Below are positions 25,317 through 34,593 of a stretch of 64,000 bases of DNA, piece by piece. Under the pieces are notes generated by a model that was given only the letters and a program-made list of their open reading frames with translations, did no database searches and was not told the origin of the DNA. Position numbers and translations under genes: made by a program. Each line of letters opens with the position of its first letter. The first letter of the stretch is position 1. Source of the DNA: Arcobacter arenosus. GTDB taxonomy: Bacteria > Campylobacterota > Campylobacteria > Campylobacterales > Arcobacteraceae. The stretch lies in contig NZ_VANU01000002.1 of the NCBI RefSeq assembly GCF_005771535.1, positions 124,001-188,000 on the forward strand. Reading direction: 5' to 3'.

Positions 25317-25981
25317 TCACACTCCATTTTATAATTTGCAAATATAACTATATTTTCTTGTTTTGTATCAGGAATAGGGATTCTTTTATCTTTTATGTTA
25401 CTAGTTGAATATATTTTACCTGTATCGATACTCATTAATTGATTCTCTTTATCTATCTCTATACTTTTTAAAGTACATTTTTTATTTAAATCGTTAGTTA
25501 TATTATTAGTGTAATTTATTCCCCAATTTATAGCTTCTAATCTTAATAAGTCAAAAGTTACATTGTAAGTATCTTCAGGTACACTCCAAGCAAGATTAGT
25601 TAATGAAATTTCAGTATCTCTATTTCTTTTTAGTTTAGTTAGTTCTGAAATAAATTCATCCATATATTGTGCTTTATATGAATTTACTTTATATCTTAAT
25701 TCACCAATGTATCCTGATACCTTTGGTGTATTCATTGCATGCCTATACTTAGGTCTTACTGAAAAGCTTATGAACTTTTTTTCAACTTTATCATATTGTT
25801 TTATCTTTTCATTAAATTTGTTTAATCTTTCTTCTAATCTATTTTGCTTATCATCATCGATAGTTATTCTAATATTTGTTGTTAATGTGTCATGAGGAAG
25901 TTCATGCTTAAATTTTTTTTCAAATTTTAACTCAAAAGAGAAAAGAAAAATTGGAATAACAAGTAGACTCAATAGTTTCAT
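25313..25981 (-). CDS. SIMPL (DUF541)-like periplasmic protein
   Basis: A 222-residue secreted protein with a signal peptide (about 1-16, ending FSFE). The body has the alternating pattern of SIMPL-domain proteins: an early T-I-R-I-T strand, a helix with N-E-K-I-K repeats, and a late segment VIFANYKMECE. Function of the family is poorly defined; members are periplasmic or outer-membrane-associated. It lies between hisF (1-base gap) and the phosphorylase gene, so probably in one transcript. Assignment is tentative. Confidence 0.6.
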   Translation of the reverse strand: MKLLSLLVIPIFLFSFELKFEKKFKHELPHDTLTTNIRITIDDDKQNRLEERLNKFNEKIKQYDKVEKKFISFSVRPKYRHAMNTPKVSGYIGELRYKVNSYKAQYMDEFISELTKLKRNRDTEISLTNLAWSVPEDTYNVTFDLLRLEAINWGINYTNNITNDLNKKCTLKSIEIDKENQLMSIDTGKIYSTSNIKDKRIPIPDTKQENIVIFANYKMECE

Positions 25982-25982
25982 T

Positions 25983-26744
25983 TTATATCCTTACAGGTAT
26001 ATTATTTTCCCTTAAATAGTGTTTTAGTTCCATTATATCAATCTCTTTAAAATGGAAAATTGATGCAGCTAATGCTGCACTTGCACCATGAGTAAAGGCT
26101 TCTTTCATATGTTCCATTGTTCCTGCTCCACCACTTGCAATAACAGGAATATCAACTAAAGATGAAATTTTTTCAGTAATATTAAGTTCAAATCCAGATT
26201 TAGCACCATCAGTATCCATAGAAGTTAAAAGTATTTCACCAGCACCTCTATCATAAACCTCTTTTGCCCATTGTAAAGCATCAATTCCAGTATCCTCTCT
26301 ACCACCTTTTACAAAAACATGATAAGAGCCATCAGCAACTTTTTTTACATCAATTGCTACAACTATACATTGACTTCCAAATCTTTTTGCACCTTCATTA
26401 ATAAAGTCAGGATTAACAACTGCTGAAGAGTTTACTGAAACTTTATCACACCCAACATTAAGGAGTTTATAGATGTCATCAAGCTTTCTTATACCACCAC
26501 CAACAGTTAAAGGGATAAAGACCTCTTTAGCTACACTTTTTACAATATCAACTATAGTGTCTCTATTTTCATGACTAGCAGTAATATCTAAAAATGTTAT
26601 CTCATCTGCACCTTCATTATTATATCTTTTTGCAACTTCTACAGGATCTCCAGCATCTCTTAAACCCACAAAGTTTACACCTTTTACAACTCTACCATCT
26701 TTTACATCTAGACATGGGATGATTCTTTTTGCAAAATAACTCAA
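25983..26744 (-). CDS. hisF: Imidazole glycerol phosphate synthase cyclase subunit HisF
   Basis: A 253-residue TIM barrel. Catalytic Asp residues are present: Asp11-13 region in [14 protein letters not shown] and Asp131 region in VVAIDVKK. The two phosphate-binding loops (GGGIRK, about 81-86, and ASGGAGT, about 202-208) are intact. With HisH it converts PRFAR and ammonia to IGP and AICAR in histidine synthesis. HisH is not in this window. It heads a minus-strand operon and is divergent from rsmA. Confidence 0.97.
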   Translation of the reverse strand: MSYFAKRIIPCLDVKDGRVVKGVNFVGLRDAGDPVEVAKRYNNEGADEITFLDITASHENRDTIVDIVKSVAKEVFIPLTVGGGIRKLDDIYKLLNVGCDKVSVNSSAVVNPDFINEGAKRFGSQCIVVAIDVKKVADGSYHVFVKGGREDTGIDALQWAKEVYDRGAGEILLTSMDTDGAKSGFELNITEKISSLVDIPVIASGGAGTMEHMKEAFTHGASAALAASIFHFKEIDIMELKHYLRENNIPVRI

Positions 26745-26815
26745 ATTAGTTCCTTCATTTTTATGTAAAAATCTTATCTAATTGTAAGTTAAAAGCAGAT
26801 ATACTCTTGGTTCTT

Positions 26816-27616
26816 ATGGAAAAAGTTATAGCAAAAAAGAAATTTGGACAAAATTTCTTAAAAGATCATACCGTACTTAACAAGATCATCCAATCGATGC
26901 CCAATAATAATAATCATATTGTGGAAATTGGCCCTGGATTAGGTGATTTGACAAAAAATTTAGTCAAGTACAAAGACACGACTGCATATGAAGTCGATAC
27001 CGATTTAATCGGTATATTAAATTCTAAGTTTGCAAAAGAGATAGAAGAAAAGCGTTTTGAACTGATCCACACTGATGTTTTAGATGCTTGGGAGAAAAAA
27101 GGTAGTTTATATGAAGGCAAATATGACTTAATTGCCAATCTACCTTACTATATTGCAACAAATATTATATTAAGAGCATTTGAAGATGTTAACTGTGAAA
27201 ATATAATTGTAATGATTCAAAAAGAAGTGGCTGAAAAATTCTCCGCAAATGAGGGTGATAAAGAGTTTTCTTCCTTAGGGGTTATTACAAAACTGGTTTC
27301 AAAAGAGTGTAGGTTACTATTTGATGTACCTCCAGAATCTTTTGATCCCCCACCAAAAGTTACCTCTTCAATTCTATATGTGTCAAAAGATACAAATGTA
27401 GAATTAGATAAAGATTTTAAAAAGTTTTTGAAGGCATGTTTTTCTCAACCAAGAAAAAAACTATCTAAAAATCTTTCATCTGTTATTGATAAAGAATTTT
27501 TATCTAATATCTACAATGAACTTAATATAAAAGAGACTTTAAGACCTCATGAAGTAAGTGCGTCTTTGTATAGCCAAATGTATACAAAGGTTAAGAATGG
27601 AAAAAAACGAGGCTAA
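26816..27616 (+). CDS. rsmA: 16S rRNA dimethyladenosine transferase RsmA
   Basis: A 266-residue KsgA-type enzyme that dimethylates two adjacent adenosines in the 3' hairpin of 16S rRNA. The SAM motif IVEIGPGLGDLT follows KKFGQNFLKD (about 8-17). The catalytic motif is NLPYYIA (about 107-113). I choose the ATG at 26816 rather than the upstream in-frame TTG at 26807, because MEKVIAKKKFGQNF is the family N-terminus. The 3' end overlaps the rnj start by 20 bases, so the two are translationally linked. Confidence 0.95.
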   Translation: MEKVIAKKKFGQNFLKDHTVLNKIIQSMPNNNNHIVEIGPGLGDLTKNLVKYKDTTAYEVDTDLIGILNSKFAKEIEEKRFELIHTDVLDAWEKKGSLYEGKYDLIANLPYYIATNIILRAFEDVNCENIIVMIQKEVAEKFSANEGDKEFSSLGVITKLVSKECRLLFDVPPESFDPPPKVTSSILYVSKDTNVELDKDFKKFLKACFSQPRKKLSKNLSSVIDKEFLSNIYNELNIKETLRPHEVSASLYSQMYTKVKNGKKRG

Positions 27617-29609
27617 AAATCAAGAAGATATAGCTAAAAAAACTGTTTCTTCAAACGAAGAAAAACCAAAACAACAAAACAATAGAAGAAGACCTAGAAA
27701 TAACAATCAAGGTAACAAACAAGCTAATCAAAATAATACTACAACTAATGATTCTACTGAAGATAATGGTGAAAGAAAAAATACTAATAATCAACAAAAA
27801 AGAAGAAGATCTAGTAATAGTAATAGGGCAAAAACTCATACATCAAAAACAAATAGTGCTTGGATAAATGACTTAAAAAAAGCTCATATTATAAATGAAA
27901 AATCTCATAAAGATAGATTAAATCCACATAACAAGTTAAACCTTTCAACTAATGCAAAAGTTAGAATTACTCCTTTAGGAGGATTAGGTGAAATTGGTGG
28001 AAATATGATGGTAATTGAGACTGAAAAGTCTGCAATTATTGTTGATGTTGGTATGAGTTTCCCTGATGAAGATATGCATGGTGTTGATATTTTAATCCCA
28101 GATTTTACATATATTAGACAAATCAAAGATAAAATTGAAGCTGTTGTAATTACACATGGACATGAGGATCACATTGGTGCAATGCCTTATCTTTATAAAG
28201 AATTACAGTTTCCAATTTATGGTACTTCATTACCATTAGAGATGATTGGTTCAAAATTTGATGAACATAAAATCAAAGATCATAGAAAATTCTTTAGACC
28301 AGTAGAAAAAAGAGTTCCTATTAAAATTGGAGATTTTGAGATTGAATGGATTCATATTACTCACTCAATTATTGATGCTTCTTCATTAGCAATTAAAACA
28401 GAAGCTGGAACAATTATCCATACAGGTGACTTTAAAATTGACCATACTCCAATTGATGGTTTCCCTACAGATTTACATAGATTTGCACATTATGGTGAAG
28501 AGGGTGTTTTATTATTAATGTCTGACTCAACAAACTCTCATTCTCCTGGTTTTACAAAATCTGAGAAGACTGTTGGTCCTACTTTTGATAGATTATTTTC
28601 AACTGCAAAAGGTAGAGTTATAATGTCAACTTTCTCTTCAAATATTCATAGAGTTGCTCAAGCAATTGATCATGCTATGAAATATGGTAGAAAAGTTTGT
28701 GTTATTGGAAGATCAATGGAAAAAAACTTAGACTTAGCAATGAGTTTAGGTTATATAAAATTCCCAAAAGATCAATTTATTGATGCACATGAAGTTAATA
28801 AATATAAAGATAATGAAGTATTAATAGTAACTACAGGTTCACAGGGTGAATCTATGAGTGCTCTTTATAGAATGTCTATTCATGAGCATAGACATATTAA
28901 AATTAAGCCAGGTGATCAAATTATCCTATCGGCTAAAGCAATTCCTGGAAATGAAGCAAGTGTATCTCAAATAATTAATCACTTACTTAAAGCTGGTGCA
29001 CAAGTAGCATATCAAGACTTTAGCGAAATTCATGTTTCTGGACACGCTGCACAAGAAGAGCAAAAATTAATGTTAAGATTAGTAAAACCTAAATTCTTTA
29101 TGCCAATTCATGGGGAATATAACCATGCAGTTAAACATGCAAAAACTGGTATAGATTGTGGTGTTCTTGAAAGAAACACTTATATTATGAGTGATGGTGA
29201 ACAAGTTGAAGTTAGTCCAAAATATCTAAAAAAAGTTAAGTCAGTAAAAACTGGAAAAATTTATATTGACAATCAATTAAATAACAAGATTTCTAATGAT
29301 ATTGTTATGGATAGACAAACAATGGCAAACGAAGGTGTTGTTATGATTGTTGCTCAAATTAATGAAAATGATAGAAAAATGGAACAAAGACCAAGAGTTT
29401 CTTCTTTTGGTTTAGTACCAGATAAGTTAGATAAACAATTTTCAAAAGAGATTGAAGATTTATTATTAACTTTCTTAGAAAATGTAAAAGAGGGTATCTT
29501 CAAAAACAATAAAATTGTTGAAGATGAAATTAGAAAAGTTGTTAGAAAACATTGTGTTAGAAAATATAAAAAATACCCAGTGATAGTTCCAACAATTTTT
29601 GTTATATAA
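27597..29609 (+). CDS. rnj: Ribonuclease J
   Basis: A 670-residue metallo-beta-lactamase/beta-CASP nuclease, the main 5'-3' exonuclease and endonuclease in Campylobacterota, which lack RNase E. The N-terminal 110 residues are a disordered Asn/Gln/Arg/Lys-rich extension (for example RRRPRNNNQGN), as in Helicobacter. The zinc motif HGHEDHIG follows, then SDSTNS, the beta-CASP motifs and a late HVSGHA. The ATG at 27597 is preferred over an upstream in-frame start. Confidence 0.96.
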   Translation: MEKNEAKNQEDIAKKTVSSNEEKPKQQNNRRRPRNNNQGNKQANQNNTTTNDSTEDNGERKNTNNQQKRRRSSNSNRAKTHTSKTNSAWINDLKKAHIINEKSHKDRLNPHNKLNLSTNAKVRITPLGGLGEIGGNMMVIETEKSAIIVDVGMSFPDEDMHGVDILIPDFTYIRQIKDKIEAVVITHGHEDHIGAMPYLYKELQFPIYGTSLPLEMIGSKFDEHKIKDHRKFFRPVEKRVPIKIGDFEIEWIHITHSIIDASSLAIKTEAGTIIHTGDFKIDHTPIDGFPTDLHRFAHYGEEGVLLLMSDSTNSHSPGFTKSEKTVGPTFDRLFSTAKGRVIMSTFSSNIHRVAQAIDHAMKYGRKVCVIGRSMEKNLDLAMSLGYIKFPKDQFIDAHEVNKYKDNEVLIVTTGSQGESMSALYRMSIHEHRHIKIKPGDQIILSAKAIPGNEASVSQIINHLLKAGAQVAYQDFSEIHVSGHAAQEEQKLMLRLVKPKFFMPIHGEYNHAVKHAKTGIDCGVLERNTYIMSDGEQVEVSPKYLKKVKSVKTGKIYIDNQLNNKISNDIVMDRQTMANEGVVMIVAQINENDRKMEQRPRVSSFGLVPDKLDKQFSKEIEDLLLTFLENVKEGIFKNNKIVEDEIRKVVRKHCVRKYKKYPVIVPTIFVI

Positions 29610-29617
29610 GGTAGAAA

Positions 29618-30583
29618 ATGGATTTTAATAAAATTGCCCAAGAGGTATTAGATACAGAAGCAAATGAATTAATAAATGCTTCGAAAAATATTTCTGATTT
29701 TGATTTAGAAAAAGCTATTGAGTTAATAGTTAATTGTAAAGGTAAACTTATAGTTACTGGTGTAGGAAAATCAGGACTTGTAGGTGCAAAGATTGCTGCA
29801 ACATTAGCAAGTACAGGAACTTCATCTTTTTTCCTACATCCTACTGAAGCTATGCATGGTGATTTAGGTATGATTGGTAAAGATGATATTGTTTTAGGTA
29901 TTTCATATAGTGGGGAAAGTGAAGAATTGATTCAATTGCTTCCCCATTTAAAAAGATTTGATATACCATTAATTGCAATGGCAAAAAGTAAAAAATCTAC
30001 CTTAGGTAAATACTCAGATTTCTTTTTTGATATCTCAGTTTCAAAAGAGGCTTGTCCTTTAGATACTGCACCAACTTCTTCAACAACATTAACTATGGCA
30101 ATGGGTGATGTACTTGCAGTTTGTTTAATGAAAAAAAGAAATTTCCAAAAAGAGGATTTTGCATCATTTCACCCTGGTGGAAGTTTAGGTAAAAAGCTAT
30201 TTATTAAAGTTTCTGACCTTTTAAGAACTGAAAATCTTCCAATTGTTTCACGTGAAACAAAGCTAAAAGATGCAATTGTAATTATGAGTGAAGGTAGACT
30301 TGGAAATGTTTTAATTACTGACGAAGAGGGTAAGTTAAGCTCTGTATTAAGTGATGGAGATTTAAGAAGAGCTTTAATGAATGATGACTTTTCAATGGAT
30401 TGTGAAATTGAAGAGATTGCAACAAAAAATCCTAAAATTATTGATGACCAAAATATCTTGGCAAGTGATGCACTTAAGATTGTTGAAGATTTTAAAATTC
30501 AATTATTGATTGTTACTGATAAAGATAAAAAAATAGTTGGTGTTTTACACATTCATGACCTGATTGAAGCAGGTATAAAATAA
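29618..30583 (+). CDS. kdsD: Arabinose-5-phosphate isomerase KdsD/KpsF
   Basis: A 321-residue protein: a sugar isomerase (SIS) domain (about 30-180, with TGVGKSGLVGAKIAATLASTGT and the substrate loop SYSGESEE) followed by two CBS domains (about 200-321). It converts ribulose-5-phosphate to arabinose-5-phosphate, the first step to Kdo for lipopolysaccharide. Catalytic His in HPTEAMHGDLG and FHPGGSLGKKL are present. A perfect parS sequence is embedded in the coding region at 30244-30259, encoding VSRET. Confidence 0.95.
   Translation: MDFNKIAQEVLDTEANELINASKNISDFDLEKAIELIVNCKGKLIVTGVGKSGLVGAKIAATLASTGTSSFFLHPTEAMHGDLGMIGKDDIVLGISYSGESEELIQLLPHLKRFDIPLIAMAKSKKSTLGKYSDFFFDISVSKEACPLDTAPTSSTTLTMAMGDVLAVCLMKKRNFQKEDFASFHPGGSLGKKLFIKVSDLLRTENLPIVSRETKLKDAIVIMSEGRLGNVLITDEEGKLSSVLSDGDLRRALMNDDFSMDCEIEEIATKNPKIIDDQNILASDALKIVEDFKIQLLIVTDKDKKIVGVLHIHDLIEAGIK
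30244..30259. other. parS-like centromere site 2 (perfect consensus)
   Basis: TGTTTCACGTGAAACA, an exact match to the ParB-binding consensus, inside kdsD near the junction of SIS and CBS domains. It is 5.5 kb from the site at 24713. Two such 16-mers in 6 kb by chance is very unlikely. Confidence 0.88.
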
Positions 30584-30597
30584 ACCAAAGGAATGCC

Positions 30598-31395
30598 ATG
30601 AAAGGCAAAAATGAAGAGCAAGTTGAAGAAGAAACTAGATTAAATAAATTTATCTCTCATAATAGTAATTATTCAAGAAGAGAAGCGGATAAGATAATAG
30701 AAGAGGGCAAAGTTTCAATTAATGGTACTCCTGTAAAAAATCTTGCAACAAAAGTTAAACCTGATGACATTGTAAGGATTGGTAAAAAGATTATCAAAGA
30801 AGATAAAAATAGAATGTATACAGTAATAATGTATAATAAGCCAAAAGGGGAACTTGTAACTAAAAATGATCCTCAAGGTAGAAAAGTTATCTTTGATTCT
30901 TTAGATAAAAAATATAAACACTTTATGCCAATTGGAAGACTTGATTATTCAAGTGAGGGTTTAATACTTTTAACAGATTCAGTTGATGTTGCTAATAAAT
31001 TAATGCATTCAAAACTTGAAAGAATCTATAAAATAAAAGTAAATGGTGAAATCCATAAAAAAGTAGAAGAGGCCATGTTAAATGGTCTTGAACTTGAAGA
31101 TGCAACAACAGGTGCACATGAAAAATCGAAAATAAAATCGATGAATTTTGAGCCATTTATTGCATATCAAATTATCTCAAATAATAAAAATTTCTCTAAA
31201 CTAAAAGTTGCAATTGCAGAAGGAAAGAATAGGGAACTTAGAAGATTTTTTGGACATTTTGGTTTAGAAGTTATGGATTTAAAAAGATTTGAATTTGGTG
31301 GAATTTCACTAAACAATCTTCCTACAGGAAAATCAAGATATCTAACAAAAGATGAATATAAAGATTTAAGATTATTCCTAAACGAAAATGAATGA
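30598..31395 (+). CDS. rluB: 23S rRNA pseudouridine synthase, RluB/RsuA family
   Basis: A 265-residue protein: N-terminal S4 RNA-binding domain (about 14-60: RLNKFISHNSNYSRREADKIIEEGKVSING) and a RsuA-type catalytic domain with the active Asp in GRLDYSSEGLILLT (about 117-130). It isomerises a uridine in ribosomal RNA; RluB (position 2605 of 23S) is the best guess, but RsuA or RluE type cannot be excluded. It overlaps rarA by 8 bases. Confidence 0.88.
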   Translation: MKGKNEEQVEEETRLNKFISHNSNYSRREADKIIEEGKVSINGTPVKNLATKVKPDDIVRIGKKIIKEDKNRMYTVIMYNKPKGELVTKNDPQGRKVIFDSLDKKYKHFMPIGRLDYSSEGLILLTDSVDVANKLMHSKLERIYKIKVNGEIHKKVEEAMLNGLELEDATTGAHEKSKIKSMNFEPFIAYQIISNNKNFSKLKVAIAEGKNRELRRFFGHFGLEVMDLKRFEFGGISLNNLPTGKSRYLTKDEYKDLRLFLNENE

Positions 31396-32572
31396 TTTAG
31401 CTAACAAATTACGTCCACAAAATCTAAATGATTTTGTTGGACAAACTCACATTATTGGAAAAGACAAAGCTCTTTACAAACTAATAGAAAAAAAAGAGAT
31501 ACCCCATCTATTTTTTTACGGAAAACCTGGAACGGGGAAAACAACTCTAGCAAAAATTATTGCAAAACATATTGGAACAGATTACTATTACTTTAATGCA
31601 ACAACGATAAAAATTGATGATTTAAGAAAGATTTTTACAAGATATAAAGACTCACTGATAAAACCAATTATGTTTATTGATGAAGTTCATCGTTTGTCAA
31701 AAAACCAACAAGAGGTTTTACTTCCTATAATGGAAAACTATGAAGCTATAATTATAGGTGCAAGTACAGAAAATCCTTTTTTTACTTTAACAAGTGCAAT
31801 TAGGTCTAGGTCTTTTTTATATGAGTTTAAAGCCTTTACAAAAGATGATATGACTAAGGTTCTTGACAAAGCAATTGCCAATACACAAATAACGATAAAT
31901 AAAGAGGCTAGAGAGTACTTAATTTTATCAAGTAGTGGTGATGCAAGGGCTATGTTAAATCTTCTTAATTTTGCCATTAAAATTGATTTAGATGTAAAGT
32001 ATGAAACATTAAAAGAGTTAAGAGTAAATGTAATTGGTGATGGAGTTAGTTCTAAAGATACCCATTATGATTTAGCAAGTGCAATGATTAAATCCCTTAG
32101 GGGTTCTGATGTAGATGCAGCATTATATTATTTAGCAAGGTTAATTGATGGTGGAGAGAGTGTTGAATTTATTACAAGAAGATTAGTAATATTTGCAAGT
32201 GAAGATATTGGTAATGCTAACCCTAATGCTTTAAATCTTGCAGTAAGTACTATGTTAGCAACATCAAAAATTGGATATCCTGAGAGTAGAATTATATTAG
32301 GACAGTGTGTTGTATATTTAGCATCATGTCCCAAATCAAATTCTGCATATGTGGGAATCAATAAAGCGCTTAATGAAGTAAAAAATGGTAAAATTTTGGA
32401 TATACCAAAACATCTAGATAGTCAGCATGTTGGATATTTGTATCCACACGATTTTGGAGGATGGGTAAAGCAAGAGTATTTGACAAAGCCTTTAAGAGTA
32501 TATGAATCGTCAAATGTAGGGTACGAAAAAACATTAAATGAATGGCTTTTAAAAATAAAAAATCAAGATTAA
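31388..32572 (+). CDS. rarA: Replication-associated recombination protein RarA (MgsA)
   Basis: A 394-residue AAA+ ATPase related to clamp-loader proteins and RuvB. Walker A is GKPGTGKTTLA (about 45-55), Walker B MFIDEVHR (about 97-104), sensor 1 GASTENPFF, and the arginine finger is in SAIRSRS. The C-terminal part forms the tetramerisation domain (GLxLAVSTMLATSKIGYPE region). It acts at stalled forks and single-stranded gaps. It belongs to a plus-strand housekeeping run. Confidence 0.95.
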   Translation: MNDLANKLRPQNLNDFVGQTHIIGKDKALYKLIEKKEIPHLFFYGKPGTGKTTLAKIIAKHIGTDYYYFNATTIKIDDLRKIFTRYKDSLIKPIMFIDEVHRLSKNQQEVLLPIMENYEAIIIGASTENPFFTLTSAIRSRSFLYEFKAFTKDDMTKVLDKAIANTQITINKEAREYLILSSSGDARAMLNLLNFAIKIDLDVKYETLKELRVNVIGDGVSSKDTHYDLASAMIKSLRGSDVDAALYYLARLIDGGESVEFITRRLVIFASEDIGNANPNALNLAVSTMLATSKIGYPESRIILGQCVVYLASCPKSNSAYVGINKALNEVKNGKILDIPKHLDSQHVGYLYPHDFGGWVKQEYLTKPLRVYESSNVGYEKTLNEWLLKIKNQD

Positions 32573-32588
32573 AACTATAAGGGCGCAA

Positions 32589-33119
32589 ATGGACATTTTT
32601 CTAGAGTACTATCTATGGATAGTTGTTTTTCATGTTATGGCAATGATGTCATGGATGGCTATGTTATTCTATCAACCAAGACTTTATGTTTATCATACAG
32701 AACATAAAAATAAAAAAGACTTTGTAGATGTAGTGAAAATTCAAGAATATAAAATGTACAAATATATTGGTTTACCTGCAATGTGGGCAACCTTTATTAG
32801 TGGTGTTTTTATGATTTATCTAAGACCAGATTTATTGCAAGGTGACGGTTGGATGGAAGCTAAAATTGTTACTGTGCTAATTTTAATGGCATATTCTTTT
32901 TCTTTAGAATATCATAGAGTTCAATTGGAAAAAGGGAATTTTACAAAAAGTGGTAATTACTTTAGAGCATATAATGAAGTTCCTACTGTATTATCTATTT
33001 TAATTGTAGGTTATGTAATTACAAAAACTTTTTCTATTTTGTTTACTATTATCACACTAATTTTTGGAGCATTTATAATATACAAAGTATTAAAACAAAC
33101 ACCAAAAGATGCTGAATGA
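32589..33119 (+). CDS. hemJ: Protoporphyrinogen oxidase HemJ
   Basis: A 176-residue membrane protein with four or five helices, assigned to HemJ (once called CopD/UPF0093). Conserved features: His15 in VVFHVMAMMSWMAMLFYQPRL, and later RxxxFNEVPT-like FRAYNEVPTVLSIL (about 125-138), with haem-ligating His and Lys/Arg residues. It oxidises protoporphyrinogen IX to protoporphyrin IX in haem synthesis. It overlaps phoH by 4 bases (ATGA). Confidence 0.92.
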   Translation: MDIFLEYYLWIVVFHVMAMMSWMAMLFYQPRLYVYHTEHKNKKDFVDVVKIQEYKMYKYIGLPAMWATFISGVFMIYLRPDLLQGDGWMEAKIVTVLILMAYSFSLEYHRVQLEKGNFTKSGNYFRAYNEVPTVLSILIVGYVITKTFSILFTIITLIFGAFIIYKVLKQTPKDAE

Positions 33120-34534
33120 ATTTCGATAAAATTTATGTACTAGACACTAATATCCTACTTGAAGATGCTACAAATATTTTCAAACTTAGTGATGAAAATA
33201 AAAATCTGATTGTATTACCTGAGACTGTATTAGATGAAATTGACACAAAAAAAAGTGGTTTTGATGAGATAAACTTTCAAGCAAGAGAGTTTGCAAGAAT
33301 ACTTGAGAATTCTGATATCATAAGTTCTAACAATGAAGATGGACATAAAATTGTTAGACTTGAAATTTATGGAAATAAAAATGCAACAATAGATGTAATC
33401 TCAAAAGAAGATTATGAAGTTAATACAAAAAATGTTGCACCAAATATCATAAATGATAGAAAGATTTTAGAAGTTGCAAAGTATTGTTTTAAACACTATA
33501 AAAATTCTGATATTACATTTTTATCACTTGATATAATGGCAAGAACAAGAGCTGTAAGCCTAGATATAAAAACAGATTCTTTAATTGGTTCAGATAAAGA
33601 AGAGTTTAATTATGAGTTTATAAAGAGTATTGAAATTCCATTTGAAAAAACAGAATTTTTAGAGGATTCATTAATAACAGATTTTGATGAAGATTATAAA
33701 CCATATAATTTTTGTTATTGTTTTAAGGTTAAAAGTTCTGATCAAGTAATTTTAACATATATACAAAATAAAAGAATCTATCTTTTAGATGAAAGTGAAA
33801 TTAGAAATCAAATAATTGTTCCACTTAATAAAGAGCAACTTTTCTTCTCAAATGCCATACTTTCACATTTTCACAATGTTTTAATTGTAGAGGCTAAAGC
33901 TGGATCAGGTAAAACTTTATTAGCTTTAAGTGGAGCATTAAAACTTATTAGACAAAAATTTTTCCAAAGAATTATATATATTAGAAATTCAATAGAATCA
34001 TTGGATAAGGGTGAAGATGTTGGTTATCTTCCAGGTTTAGAAGAAAAATTTAAAATCTATAATCATCCTTTGATGGATAGTTTAGATTATATTATTAGAA
34101 CTGAATATAAAAAGAAACAATCAAATAGAAAAAACAACGAAAATATTCAAGAATTAGATGATCAAGAAGTTAGTCAAAGAGTGGAACAACTTATTCAAAA
34201 CTATGGGATAGAAACCATGTGGGTTGGAGAGATGAGAGGACGAACTTTATCAAATGCTTTTGTAATTATTGATGAAGCTCAAAATATGTCAAATAAAACT
34301 ATGCAAATGGTATTGTCTAGAATTGATAACTCATGTAAAGTTGTTGTATTAGGAAGTAATAAGCAAATTGATAACTTTTATGTAAATAAACATACAAACT
34401 CATTAACTACACTTTTAAACTCAACAAAAAATGAAAGTGAATTAGTTAACACTTTTGCAATTAAACTACAAAAGGTTCTTAGAGGTCCAATTACTGAATG
34501 GGCAGAACAAATTTTCTCGAGTAAAAACAAATAA
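33116..34534 (+). CDS. PhoH family protein with N-terminal PIN domain
   Basis: A 472-residue PhoH2-type fusion. The PIN ribonuclease domain (about 1-140) opens with YVLDTNILLED and carries Asp8 and the ETVLDEID acidic residues. The PhoH ATPase/helicase half (about 240-440) has Walker A EAKAGSGKTLLALSG and Walker B AFVIIDEAQN, plus VGEMRGRTL. In other bacteria PhoH2 proteins unwind and cut RNA. It is last of the rsmA-rnj-kdsD-rluB-rarA-hemJ-phoH run. Confidence 0.92.
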   Translation: MNFDKIYVLDTNILLEDATNIFKLSDENKNLIVLPETVLDEIDTKKSGFDEINFQAREFARILENSDIISSNNEDGHKIVRLEIYGNKNATIDVISKEDYEVNTKNVAPNIINDRKILEVAKYCFKHYKNSDITFLSLDIMARTRAVSLDIKTDSLIGSDKEEFNYEFIKSIEIPFEKTEFLEDSLITDFDEDYKPYNFCYCFKVKSSDQVILTYIQNKRIYLLDESEIRNQIIVPLNKEQLFFSNAILSHFHNVLIVEAKAGSGKTLLALSGALKLIRQKFFQRIIYIRNSIESLDKGEDVGYLPGLEEKFKIYNHPLMDSLDYIIRTEYKKKQSNRKNNENIQELDDQEVSQRVEQLIQNYGIETMWVGEMRGRTLSNAFVIIDEAQNMSNKTMQMVLSRIDNSCKVVVLGSNKQIDNFYVNKHTNSLTTLLNSTKNESELVNTFAIKLQKVLRGPITEWAEQIFSSKNK

Positions 34535-34557
34535 TAGCTTATTAAAATAAATTTTGG

Positions 34558-34587
34558 TACCTTTACTAAATAAAATATGTAAAGGTA
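34558..34587 (+). promoter_or_regulatory. Hairpin covering the dehydrogenase ribosome binding site
   Basis: TACCTTTAC (34558-34566) pairs with GTAAAGGTA (34579-34587), a perfect 9-base stem with a 12-base loop. The right arm contains the Shine-Dalgarno AAAGG for the ATG at 34594. It could be a translation switch or an operator palindrome. Confidence 0.4.
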
Positions 34588-34593
34588 TACAAA

